A stretch of DNA of 7,711 nt, from NCBI GenBank assembly GCA_017466495.1, contig JAFTUB010000143.1, forward strand, positions 1 to 7,711, in the 5' to 3' direction. Under the pieces are notes generated by a model. It saw only the letters and a list, made by a program, of their open reading frames with translations. It did not search any database and was not told the origin of the DNA. Source of the DNA: Clostridia bacterium. GTDB taxonomy: Bacteria; Bacillota; Clostridia; Oscillospirales; CAG-272. The translations under genes and the position numbers were made by a program. Of the stretch, positions 1 to 5,570 are shown piece by piece (within the stretch, counting starts at the first letter, position 1; each line of letters opens with the position of its first letter).

Positions 1-3
1 GCA

Positions 4-303
4 CTAATCCAGCACGGCAGGAAGCTGTTCCGCCACGTGGAATGCCGCATTGTAAAGCACCACGGTATCAAAGCTGTCATTGCCGAAGCGCATGGCGGCG
101 GCATCCATGGTGCGGAAGACGATGTTCTCCTGCTCGCGTACTTCGGGCAGAAGGCGGCTGTCGTCGAGATCGATGCAGGTCACGCCGGCGGCAAGCTCGG
201 CGGCGGCGATGGAAAACTCCGCCGTCCCGCAGGCCACCTCCAGCACATCGCAGTTTGCAATCACGGCGGAGAGACGCTCCGCCGCCTGTGCTGCGCGAGT
301 CAT
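4..303 (-). CDS. Class I SAM-dependent methyltransferase, truncated (possible pseudogene)
   Basis: The 99-residue product has the N-terminal half of a Rossmann-fold methyltransferase. Motif I is VLEVACGTAEFS (residues 20-31), the acidic end of strand 2 is DLD (45-47), a DAAA segment (67-70) is the expected adenine-contact region, and motif IV is DTVVLYNAAFHV (79-90). Such enzymes use S-adenosylmethionine to methylate a small molecule or macromolecule; the substrate cannot be told. The start is supported by a 4-base ATGA overlap with the upstream acetyltransferase, which implies translational coupling, since its own Shine-Dalgarno is weak. The frame ends at TAG (4-6) just where the family normally continues with a Glu-Cys...RVL.PGG segment, and the next codon is TGC (Cys). 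Family members usually have about 180-250 residues, so strands 5-7 are missing. I read it as a probable nonsense mutation; a genuinely short protein or a sequencing error is possible. Confidence 0.7.
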   Translation of the reverse strand: MTRAAQAAERLSAVIANCDVLEVACGTAEFSIAAAELAAGVTCIDLDDSRLLPEVREQENIVFRTMDAAAMRFGNDSFDTVVLYNAAFHVAEQLPAVLD

Positions 304-788
304 AGGCGATCTTCGCCGGCAAGCGCCGTCAGGCCCTCACCGGTAAGCCGATAGGTGGTCCATTCGTCCATGGGAACGGCCCCCAGGGCGCGGTAGAAAC
401 CGATGGCGGGGGTGTTCCAATCGAGGCAGGCCCATTCCAGCCGCCCGCAGCGGCGCTCAACGGTGAGAGCCGCCAGACGGCAGAGCAAAGCCTTGCCGTA
501 GCCCCGTCCGCGGTAGGCGGGACGGACGTAGAGATCCTCAAGATAGATCCCCGCCTTGCCCAGCCAGGTGGAGTAATTGTGAAAGAAGAGCGCCATGCCC
601 ACAGGGGTGCCGTCTTCCTCGGCAATGAGGCATTCGGCCACGCGGCGCAGGAACATCCAGTCGGCCATTTCCTCGGGATCGGCCACCACGGCATCGAGCA
701 TATGCTCATAATCCGCCAGCTCGCGGATCATGTCCAGCAGATTGGGAATATCGCTGAGCTCAGCTGATAGTATGATGAAGTTGGGCAT
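300..788 (-). CDS. GNAT acetyltransferase, spermidine/diamine N-acetyltransferase (SSAT)-like
   Basis: This 162-residue protein is an acetyl-CoA-dependent N-acetyltransferase. It shows the SSAT-type pattern: FFHNYSTW (68-75), the YLEDLYVRP strand (82-90), the acetyl-CoA pyrophosphate loop RGRGYG (93-98), LDWN (122-125) and FYRALGA (131-137). In that last segment Tyr132 matches the general-acid Tyr140 of human SSAT1. Likely substrates are small amines such as polyamines or thialysine-like compounds, but the exact substrate is inferred only from family resemblance. The ATG at 788 was chosen because AAGGAG lies 7 bases upstream. The frame stays open to a TTG at 827 that would overlap the ATPase stop but has no better ribosome site. 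The gene lies 35 bases after the ATPase gene and overlaps the methyltransferase by 4 bases, so all three are probably one transcript. Confidence 0.88.
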   Translation of the reverse strand: MPNFIILSAELSDIPNLLDMIRELADYEHMLDAVVADPEEMADWMFLRRVAECLIAEEDGTPVGMALFFHNYSTWLGKAGIYLEDLYVRPAYRGRGYGKALLCRLAALTVERRCGRLEWACLDWNTPAIGFYRALGAVPMDEWTTYRLTGEGLTALAGEDRL

Positions 789-823
789 GGTGTATCTCCT
801 TGCGGTTGTAATGTTGGCGGGAA

Positions 824-2215
824 TCAAAACTCCAGGTCGTCCAGGGTAACCGATGCGGCGGAGGGGGCACCGGGGGCCTCGGTGACACCGGGGCGCAGAT
901 CCGTTTTTTCTGCTTCGGCGGAATCGGCGTTGGCTGACAGGGTCACCGTGCCTACAATATCGGCAAATCGAGCAGATTCATTCTGCATGAGAATGTTCAG
1001 CACGGTCATATAGTCCCGCAGCATTTCGCGGGGAGTGATCATGGCATCGGCACCTGCGCGGTCGAGACAGAGATTCAAGAACTGCACCATTTCCTCCTCG
1101 GTGATGCGGGGTTCCCAGTTATAGTTTTGGGCGTAGAGCGCCGTGATGCGGCGGATGAGAGCAAAGAGTTCGTCATTGGACAGACGGCGCAGACGGATCA
1201 CGGGGCCGATAAGGTTCTTGAAGCCCTCCAGGGCAAAACGGCTGTCGCAGAGTCGGGAGCGCAGCGCCTCATAGCTGAACAGGCCGCGGCGGCTGTCCTC
1301 GAGAAACTGGGGCGTGCCGCCTAAGATCAGGGCAAGGCCGGGAGCCCGTCCCTGCAGGGTGTCATTGAACATGGAGAGGATCTTTTCGTAGTTGTTCTCC
1401 CTGGAAACGCGGTGGCTGATCTTGTAGAGATTGACGCACTCGTCAATGAAGACCACCAGCCCGCGGTAGCCCATCTGCCGCACCAGCGACGCCCACAGCT
1501 TGAGATAATCGTACCAGTTGTCGTCATCGATGATGGTGGAGATGGACATCCCCAGGGCGCTCCGCGCCTCAGTTTTGGTGGCGAACTCACCCCGCATCCA
1601 GCGCAGGCAGGCACTCATGCGGGTGTCGTCCCCGTCAAGGTAAGCCCGGTAGTAGGCGGTGACCACGGAGGCAAAGTCAAAACCGCCCACCAAAAATTCC
1701 ATCTCCCGCAGAACGGCGGTGATCTTTGCGCTCAGCGCCGTGCGGAAGCCCTCATCCTCGGCGGAGATACCCTCAGCCAGCAGAGCCGCCTGCAGATCGC
1801 CGATCCAGCGGGCAATCAAACGGGGCAGGGCACCGCCGTCGGGGGAGGCCTTGGAAGCGAGATTTTTCATCAGTTCCCGATAGGTGGCAACGCCGCTGCC
1901 GCCGGTGCCGTAAAGTCTCCGCTCGGGGGAGAGGTCGGCGTCGGCGGTGATGAAATCCCGCTCCAGGGCATAGCCGCGGATCAGCTGCATGAGGAAGCTC
2001 TTACCGCTGCCGTAGCGGCCAATGAGGAAGCGCATGGAGCCGCCGCCTTCGTTCACTGATTCCAGATCGCCCAAAAGGGCGGCGATCTCATCGGTGCGGC
2101 CGATGGCAATATAGGGTGCTCCGGCGCGGGGAACCACACCGGCCGAAACAGAGGCAAGCAAAGAAGTGAGGATACGGCGGGGGACCTTGGGGCTTTGACG
2201 GTGGAATTCGGGCAT
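824..2215 (-). CDS. P-loop ATPase of the BrxC/BrxD-like (DUF2791, BREX ATP-binding) group
   Basis: The 463-residue protein is a STAND/AAA-like ATPase. It has Walker A GRYGSGKS (66-73), Walker B LVVFIDE (253-259), a sensor-1-like strand LALILGGTPQF (294-304) and a possible arginine finger in ALRSRL (317-322). The N-terminal PRRILTSLLASVSAGVVPR and the IGRTDEIAALL segment resemble the BREX system P-loop proteins (DUF2791), known from BREX phage defence and from Ter-associated stress gene clusters. The last ~25 residues are Ala/Pro/Glu-rich and end in the acidic tail VTLDDLEF. The start at 2215 was chosen because AAAGGA lies 9 bases upstream; an ATG two codons earlier is only 3 bases from it. 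No BrxA, BrxB, PglX, PglZ, TerB or helicase gene lies in the window. The gene heads an operon with a GNAT and a methyltransferase. The fold is clear; the biological role is not. Confidence 0.85.
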   Translation of the reverse strand: MPEFHRQSPKVPRRILTSLLASVSAGVVPRAGAPYIAIGRTDEIAALLGDLESVNEGGGSMRFLIGRYGSGKSFLMQLIRGYALERDFITADADLSPERRLYGTGGSGVATYRELMKNLASKASPDGGALPRLIARWIGDLQAALLAEGISAEDEGFRTALSAKITAVLREMEFLVGGFDFASVVTAYYRAYLDGDDTRMSACLRWMRGEFATKTEARSALGMSISTIIDDDNWYDYLKLWASLVRQMGYRGLVVFIDECVNLYKISHRVSRENNYEKILSMFNDTLQGRAPGLALILGGTPQFLEDSRRGLFSYEALRSRLCDSRFALEGFKNLIGPVIRLRRLSNDELFALIRRITALYAQNYNWEPRITEEEMVQFLNLCLDRAGADAMITPREMLRDYMTVLNILMQNESARFADIVGTVTLSANADSAEAEKTDLRPGVTEAPGAPSAASVTLDDLEF

Positions 2216-2251
2216 ATGCATCGATCCTTTCACGTAAAACTGTATCATTTT

Positions 2252-2280
2252 ATTATAGCATATCTCGCCCGAAAAGGCAA
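2252..2280 (-). promoter_or_regulatory. Sigma-A extended -10 promoter of the ATPase operon
   Basis: On the minus strand, TTGCCT (2275-2280) and TATAAT (2252-2257) are separated by 17 bases, and the TG of an extended -10 (TGCTATAAT) is present. Predicted transcription starts near 2245, giving a short leader of about 30 bases to the ATPase ATG. This is one of the two best-matching promoters in the window, so the operon is likely well expressed. Confidence 0.75.
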
Positions 2281-2307
2281 GGGGATTTTGCGCGGCGCGG
2301 GAGATTT

Positions 2308-2568
2308 TCAGGGGAATGTATTTTTGTCCAGATAATCGAAAAGTGCGGCACCGCCGATGAGAATGGCAAGGACACAGAGCAGGACTTCTGCCTGCGGGGT
2401 GAAGACTATCGCCGCATGGAAAGGGGAGAGCCGAGCCTCCCGGCAGAAACGGCAGGTGATCAGCAGCAGGTGAGCAGCGATGTACGGTAGGCCGATGTGC
2501 AGGATCCTTGCGGAAATTGGGGAAATTCCTGCAAGACAGCGGAGAAAAGAGGGACGTTTAGGGGACAT
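2308..2568 (-). CDS. Small two-helix membrane protein of unknown function
   Basis: This 86-residue protein is not one I recognise. It has a basic N-terminus (MSPKRPSFLR), a first hydrophobic segment around residues 22-42 (ILHIGLPYIAAHLLLITC), a short basic stretch with Cys residues (RFCREARLSPF), and a second hydrophobic segment around 59-79 (VLLCVLAILIGGAALFDYL), ending DKNTFP. By the positive-inside rule, the N-terminus and the short central loop may both face the cytoplasm only if the first segment is a hairpin, so topology is unsure. The ATG at 2568 has an excellent AAGGAGG 5 bases upstream. The frame is open to a GTG at 2673, but that site lacks a ribosome binding site. No terminator is obvious before the ATPase promoter downstream, so some read-through into that operon is possible. 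Confidence 0.7.
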   Translation of the reverse strand: MSPKRPSFLRCLAGISPISARILHIGLPYIAAHLLLITCRFCREARLSPFHAAIVFTPQAEVLLCVLAILIGGAALFDYLDKNTFP

Positions 2569-2586
2569 GGGGACCTCCTTGGAAAA

Positions 2587-2657
2587 ATATTCACCGAAAC
2601 GTGCATGAATATCGGGGATCCGTCTCTCGCGCGGATTGAGGAGAATTTCTCCATCCG
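2587..2657 (-). other. Foldable 5' leader of the small membrane protein gene
   Basis: Two inverted repeats lie in the predicted leader. One (2632-2657) can form CGGAT + GGAG paired to CTCC + ATCCG, with a 3-base bulge and a 5-base loop. The other pairs 2606-2612 with 2587-2593 (ATATTCA/TGAATAT, 7 bp, 12-base loop), is followed by a run of U, and stops just before the Shine-Dalgarno. This could be a regulatory leader or a weak attenuator; no known riboswitch class is recognised. Confidence 0.35.
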
Positions 2658-2705
2658 GCGGGGGAAAGTGCACGAATCTGTAGGAAATTACAACTGTACA
2701 GTATC

Positions 2706-2734
2706 AGTATAGCGAAAAAACTTCGGGAAGTAAA
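2706..2734 (-). promoter_or_regulatory. Predicted promoter of the small membrane protein gene
   Basis: On the minus strand, TTTACT (2729-2734) and TATACT (2706-2711) are separated by exactly 17 bases. Transcription would start near 2699, inside the perfect 10-base palindrome ACTGTACAGT (2693-2702). The leader to the ATG at 2568 would be about 130 bases. Confidence 0.5.
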
Positions 2735-2926
2735 GGAACAAAATCTTCCGATGGGGGGATTTTCGACAGAAACAGGCCGAGTCCGACGAAAAAAAGTGCA
2801 TAATCATTCATCCTGTCGGTTTTCAGAGGGCTGATTTGGGGAGAAAATTGGGTAAAATTATCCAGGATTTAATTGATATAGAAAATTATGGATATTTCAT
2901 GCAAAAAATAAGCAAAAATCTTAATA
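2735..2926. other. AT-rich intergenic stretch between divergent promoters
   Basis: The gap between the divergent genes spans 2569-3011. Its left part holds the minus-strand leader and promoter, and its right part the plus-strand promoter and leader. The middle (2735-2926) is AT-rich with several poly-A runs, and I see no gene, strong hairpin or repeat in it. Confidence 0.5.
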
Positions 2927-2954
2927 TTCGAGAGGAGAGGGACTGTGCTATACT
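2927..2954 (+). promoter_or_regulatory. Predicted extended -10 promoter of the DUF6514-like gene
   Basis: TATACT (2949-2954) is preceded by TGTGC, a good extended -10. The -35 region (TTCGAG, 2927-2932, 16-base spacing) is poor, as is common with extended -10 promoters. Start of transcription would be near 2961, with a leader of about 50 bases. Confidence 0.45.
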
Positions 2955-3011
2955 TGGCGTGTTCCGCGAAGCCATATCGGACAGCATTGAACACAGAAAG
3001 GAATAACAAAC

Positions 3012-3374
3012 ATGGAGAATTTGACATATGCGGGAACAGCATCGTCCTGCTGGGTAGAACTTTTGCGGGAAAAGACCAGACGGATCGGGAAGATGGCGCT
3101 GACCTACCGGATGTATGCCGTGTCGGTTGGGGACCAGAGGGCTTATGCGGTAGGCGCGGTGCTGAAGGACAGCGCAGGGGAAGAGAAAACCCCTCTTTTC
3201 CTTTATGACCGCAGTTCTGCACGCGCCGAAGCCTTCTTCACTTATCTGCTGGAAGCGGGTGTATTTCCCTGTACCCTCAGTGATGTACTGGAGGATGTAT
3301 GCGGTCATTTTTCTCCCGTTTCGGTGGGCAAATCTCAGGATTTCTCTTTACAAATACCCGAAAATATGGTATGA
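3012..3374 (+). CDS. DUF6514-like protein of unknown function
   Basis: The 120-residue product resembles the small DUF6514 proteins of Clostridia. It has a beta-rich core starting TYRMYAVSVGD (31-41) and continuing AYAVGAVLKD and PLFLYDRSS, then a helix AEAFFTYLLEAGVFPCTLSDVLED (72-95). The final V.P..L.DV.ED pattern is the part that most suggests the family. There is no signal peptide or membrane segment, so it should be cytoplasmic. No function is known to me. The ATG at 3012 has AAAGGA 9 bases upstream; an internal Met at residue 28 is possible but less well placed. The tail after residue 100 is poorly conserved in character, and its last codons contain the nrdR promoter. It is probably transcribed from its own promoter, with read-through into nrdR. 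Confidence 0.65.
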   Translation: MENLTYAGTASSCWVELLREKTRRIGKMALTYRMYAVSVGDQRAYAVGAVLKDSAGEEKTPLFLYDRSSARAEAFFTYLLEAGVFPCTLSDVLEDVCGHFSPVSVGKSQDFSLQIPENMV

Positions 3375-3375
3375 T
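3347..3375 (+). promoter_or_regulatory. Predicted nrdR promoter inside the end of the preceding gene
   Basis: TTTACA (3347-3352) and TATGAT (3370-3375) are separated by 17 bases. Both hexamers lie in the last codons and stop of the DUF6514-like gene, and transcription would start near 3382, about 30 bases before the nrdR ATG. Confidence 0.6.
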
Positions 3376-3410
3376 AAGGCATATACTACCACAAAGGATG
3401 GTGTCTGATC

Positions 3411-3875
3411 ATGAAATGTCCCAGCTGCGGCTTCCCCGACAGCAAGGTTGTCGATTCCCGACCGATCGAGGATGGCTCCAGTATTCGCCGCCGCCGCGAA
3501 TGTGCATCCTGCGGCAAGCGGTTTACTACCTTTGAGGTGATTGATCACATTCAGGTATTGGTATGCAAGAAGGACGGGACCAAGGAGCTGTTCGACCGCT
3601 CCAAGCTGCTGTCGGGGCTGATGAAGGCCTGTCAGAAGCGGCCGGTCAATGCCGAGCAGATCGCATCGGAGATCGAGAGCGAGCTGCAGAATTCTCTGCG
3701 GCCCGAGGTGACCACTACCGAGATCGGTGAGCTGGCCATGCGGAAACTCAAATCGGCCGATGCGGTGGCCTATGTCCGCTTTGCCTCGGTCTACCGTGAG
3801 TTCAAGGATGTGGAAACCTTCATGGAGGAGCTCCGCGGCCTGCAGACCGGTTCCGAACAGGAGGAGCAGGCATGA
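3411..3875 (+). CDS. nrdR: Transcriptional repressor NrdR
   Basis: NrdR is a nucleotide-sensing repressor that binds NrdR boxes in front of ribonucleotide reductase genes and so matches dNTP supply to demand. The 154-residue protein is close to the usual length (about 150). It starts with the typical MKCPSCG and has a zinc ribbon with Cys3, Cys6, Cys31 and Cys34. A basic DNA-contact segment SIRRRREC (24-31) follows the usual DSRP motif, and RFTTFE (37-42) closes the ribbon. An ATP-cone covers about residues 49-139 and includes the typical KRPV, AYVRFASVYREF and D..F segments. The start is fixed by family conservation although AAAGGA is a rather distant 12 bases upstream. It is followed by an ATGA-overlapping GNAT gene. 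Its targets are elsewhere in the genome. Confidence 0.97.
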   Translation: MKCPSCGFPDSKVVDSRPIEDGSSIRRRRECASCGKRFTTFEVIDHIQVLVCKKDGTKELFDRSKLLSGLMKACQKRPVNAEQIASEIESELQNSLRPEVTTTEIGELAMRKLKSADAVAYVRFASVYREFKDVETFMEELRGLQTGSEQEEQA

Positions 3876-4426
3876 AACAGTTGAAGATGCTGCGTCCCTC
3901 CGCACCGGTTGCCCCCCGCGCCCTGCCCGAGGGGTATCGTATCGTCGCCTACAGCGGTGCTGACGGCGAGGTTGATGAGTGGGGTGCCATTGTGGCCCAG
4001 GGGCTGGTTCGGGTGGAGGACAATGCCGCCGCCTTTGGAAAATACATCCTTCGCTGGCGGGATCTCCGCCCGGAGGAGGATCTCTTCTTTGTTGTTGATC
4101 CCGACGGCAAGCGGGTGGCCACCATTGTGGGGCTCCGCTATGCCGAGGGGCACGGATACATCCACATGGTGGGCTCCCTCCCCGAATGCCGAGGGAAGGG
4201 CATCGGCCACGCCATGCTGGCCCACGCCCTGGCTCATATCGAGAGCCTTGGGGTGACCCACACGGTGCTCACCACCGACGATTTCCGCCTTCCCGCCATC
4301 AAGCAGTACCTGGATGCGGGTTTCCTTCCCGTGCTGCGCCACGATCCCGACAGTGACATGACCGCCCGCTGGGACAAGGTGCTGGAGGAATTGCACTACC
4401 CTCAGGTGGAATACCTGCCCGAGTAA
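3872..4426 (+). CDS. GNAT family N-acetyltransferase, substrate unknown
   Basis: This 184-residue protein is an acetyl-CoA-dependent acetyltransferase. The GNAT core runs from about residue 68 (DLFFVVDPDGKRVATIVGL) through motif A with the acetyl-CoA loop RGKGIG (107-112) to motif B, LTTDDFRLPAIKQYLDAGF (133-151). The TTDDFRLPAI stretch is typical of a group of single-domain GNATs resembling the mycothiol synthase C-terminal half. No mycothiol pathway is implied by this; the substrate is unknown. Residues 1-60 are an unassigned N-terminal region (MKQLKMLRPSAP...). The gene starts within the nrdR stop codon (ATGA) and has GGAGGAG 5 bases upstream, so it is co-transcribed and likely translationally coupled with nrdR. 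Whether it acts with NrdR or simply shares the transcript cannot be told. Confidence 0.88.
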   Translation: MKQLKMLRPSAPVAPRALPEGYRIVAYSGADGEVDEWGAIVAQGLVRVEDNAAAFGKYILRWRDLRPEEDLFFVVDPDGKRVATIVGLRYAEGHGYIHMVGSLPECRGKGIGHAMLAHALAHIESLGVTHTVLTTDDFRLPAIKQYLDAGFLPVLRHDPDSDMTARWDKVLEELHYPQVEYLPE

Positions 4427-4444
4427 ACCGCAGGAGGTGAACCG

Positions 4445-4723
4445 ATGGGAAGCCGAGGCTTGAGCTTTCGATGTGAGGATCCCTTCTTCGTGTACTGCAA
4501 AAGGCATTTTTGCCCCGGCTACGGACAGCGGCTCACCCGCAGAACCGTATCGGAAACGGTACACTCCGACTCCCCGGCTGCCCGGAACTATGATTTTGAA
4601 CTTGCAGACACGACTGTCCGGGGTGAAGTGAAGTTCATGCACGTGGAGTTTTTCTGCTCCGCCTGCCAAAGACAGTACACTGTGAGGGAACTGAAGGCAA
4701 AAAAACATTCGTCTAAACGGTAA
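4445..4723 (+). CDS. Small zinc-ribbon-like protein of unknown function
   Basis: The 92-residue protein has five cysteines arranged as two knuckles: Cys18 and Cys23 in VYCKRHFCPGYGQRL, and Cys71/Cys74 in FFCSACQRQY, with an extra Cys10. The centre (SETVHSDSPAARNYDFELAD) is predicted to separate the knuckles. The first knuckle reads CPGYG where zinc ribbons usually have CPxCG, so one metal ligand seems replaced by Tyr26; Cys18 or His21 might substitute. The start has AGGAGGTG 5 bases upstream and lies 18 bases after the acetyltransferase gene, so it is the third gene of the nrdR operon, directly before the terminator. The family is not one I can name; DNA, RNA or protein binding are all possible. 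The basic C-terminus (KAKKHSSKR) fits nucleic-acid contact. Confidence 0.72.
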   Translation: MGSRGLSFRCEDPFFVYCKRHFCPGYGQRLTRRTVSETVHSDSPAARNYDFELADTTVRGEVKFMHVEFFCSACQRQYTVRELKAKKHSSKR

Positions 4724-4762
4724 AACGACAGGATGCCGCGCTGAGCGCGGCATCCTGTCGTT
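4724..4762. terminator. Perfect 18-bp bidirectional intrinsic terminator
   Basis: The arms 4724-4741 and 4745-4762 are perfectly complementary over 18 bp around a TGA loop. On the plus strand the hairpin is followed by ATTTTTGTATTT, ending the nrdR operon. On the minus strand the transcript arriving from dapB (stop at 4777) meets the same hairpin followed by a shorter UUUU. It directly abuts the stop codon of the zinc-ribbon gene. Confidence 0.92.
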
Positions 4763-4776
4763 ATTTTTGTATTTGA

Positions 4777-5532
4777 TTACAGCTCTCTGACCATATCGGG
4801 CATGGCGTACATCCCTGCGGACTTGCCGGGCAGCCATGCGGCGGCGGCAAGGGCACCGGTGGCGAAAACCTCACGGGAAGCGGCGCTGTGGGAGAGGGTG
4901 ATGACCTCATCCCGACCCGCGAACATCACTTCATGCTCGCCCACGATGGTTCCCCCACGCACGGCATGGATGCCGATCTCGCGCTTGTCCCGCTGACGGC
5001 GTACCGCGTGGCGGTCGTAGACATATTCGCTTTCCTCACGCTCCTCGGCAATGGCATCGGCCAGCATCAGGGCGGTGCCGCTGGGGGCATCCAGCTTGCG
5101 GTTGTGGTGCCGCTCGATAATCTCCACGTCGAAGCCGGTGCCGAGAGTCGCGGCGGCACGGCGGCAGAGCTCGGTGAGCAGATTGATGCCTAAGGACATA
5201 TTACGGGAGAAAAAAACGGGGATGCGCCGGGCGGCTTCCTGCATGGCGGCAGTTTCCTCGGCGGTATGTCCGGTGGTGGCCACCACAACGGGGAGATTGC
5301 GTGCCTGTGCGAATTCCAGCAGGGCAGGGAGTGCCGTGTGATGGGAGAAGTCGATGATCACATCGGCAGCACAGTCGGCGGGAATCCCGGCGGGAGAGGT
5401 ATAGACGGGGTAATTGGCAGTCCCGCCCAGAGGGTCGATGCCGGCGACAATGCGGTCGCCCCGTTCAGCTGCGGCGTCGCAGACTGCACGGCCCATGCGG
5501 CCAAGGCAGCCGGAGAGAATGATGTTGGTCAT
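4777..5532 (-). CDS. dapB: 4-hydroxy-tetrahydrodipicolinate reductase DapB
   Basis: DapB reduces the DapA product with NAD(P)H to tetrahydrodipicolinate in the diaminopimelate/lysine pathway, in the cytoplasm. The 251-residue protein has the nucleotide-binding loop GCLGRMG (8-14) and DFSHH (61-65). It also has the ATTGH segment (85-89) and FSRNMSLGINLL (108-119). The family signature is ERHHNRKLDAPSGTA (140-154), in which His142 and Lys146 match the proposed catalytic His159 and Lys163 of E. coli. The segment HAVRGGTIVGEHEVMFAG (189-206) is typical. The start at 5532 is supported by AAGGA 9 bases upstream; the same frame stays open further into dapA but without family homology. It lies 38 bases after dapA and should share its riboswitch-controlled transcript. 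Confidence 0.97.
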   Translation of the reverse strand: MTNIILSGCLGRMGRAVCDAAAERGDRIVAGIDPLGGTANYPVYTSPAGIPADCAADVIIDFSHHTALPALLEFAQARNLPVVVATTGHTAEETAAMQEAARRIPVFFSRNMSLGINLLTELCRRAAATLGTGFDVEIIERHHNRKLDAPSGTALMLADAIAEEREESEYVYDRHAVRRQRDKREIGIHAVRGGTIVGEHEVMFAGRDEVITLSHSAASREVFATGALAAAAWLPGKSAGMYAMPDMVREL

Positions 5533-5570
5533 GTTTGTACGTCCTTGATTTTGGTGTTTTGGGGAAAGGC

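Noticed and set aside
789..827. Upstream TTG start for the SSAT-like acetyltransferase
   Set aside because: The ATG at 788 has a much better Shine-Dalgarno and the usual family N-terminus; the extra 13 residues show no conservation.
1412..2059. Long open frame on the plus strand (about 215 codons) opposite the ATPase gene
   Set aside because: It is antisense to a clear ATPase with conserved motifs; low-complexity Gly/Ala/His composition and no recognisable domain point to a GC-rich shadow.
2258..2307. GC-rich GCGCGGCGCGGG as a terminator of the small membrane protein gene
   Set aside because: The potential stem is short and is not followed by a U-run on the minus strand.
2569..2673. Upstream GTG start for the small membrane protein
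   Set aside because: There is no ribosome binding site there, whereas the ATG at 2568 follows AAGGAGG at 5 bases; the extra part contains the leader hairpins.
3376..3410. Possible NrdR box for autoregulation in front of nrdR
   Set aside because: The sequence around CATATACTACCACA only loosely resembles an NrdR box, and no second box with proper spacing is seen.
3791..4837. Long open frame on the minus strand (about 348 codons)
   Set aside because: It crosses antisense to the end of nrdR, two further genes and the terminator hairpin, and has no recognisable domain.
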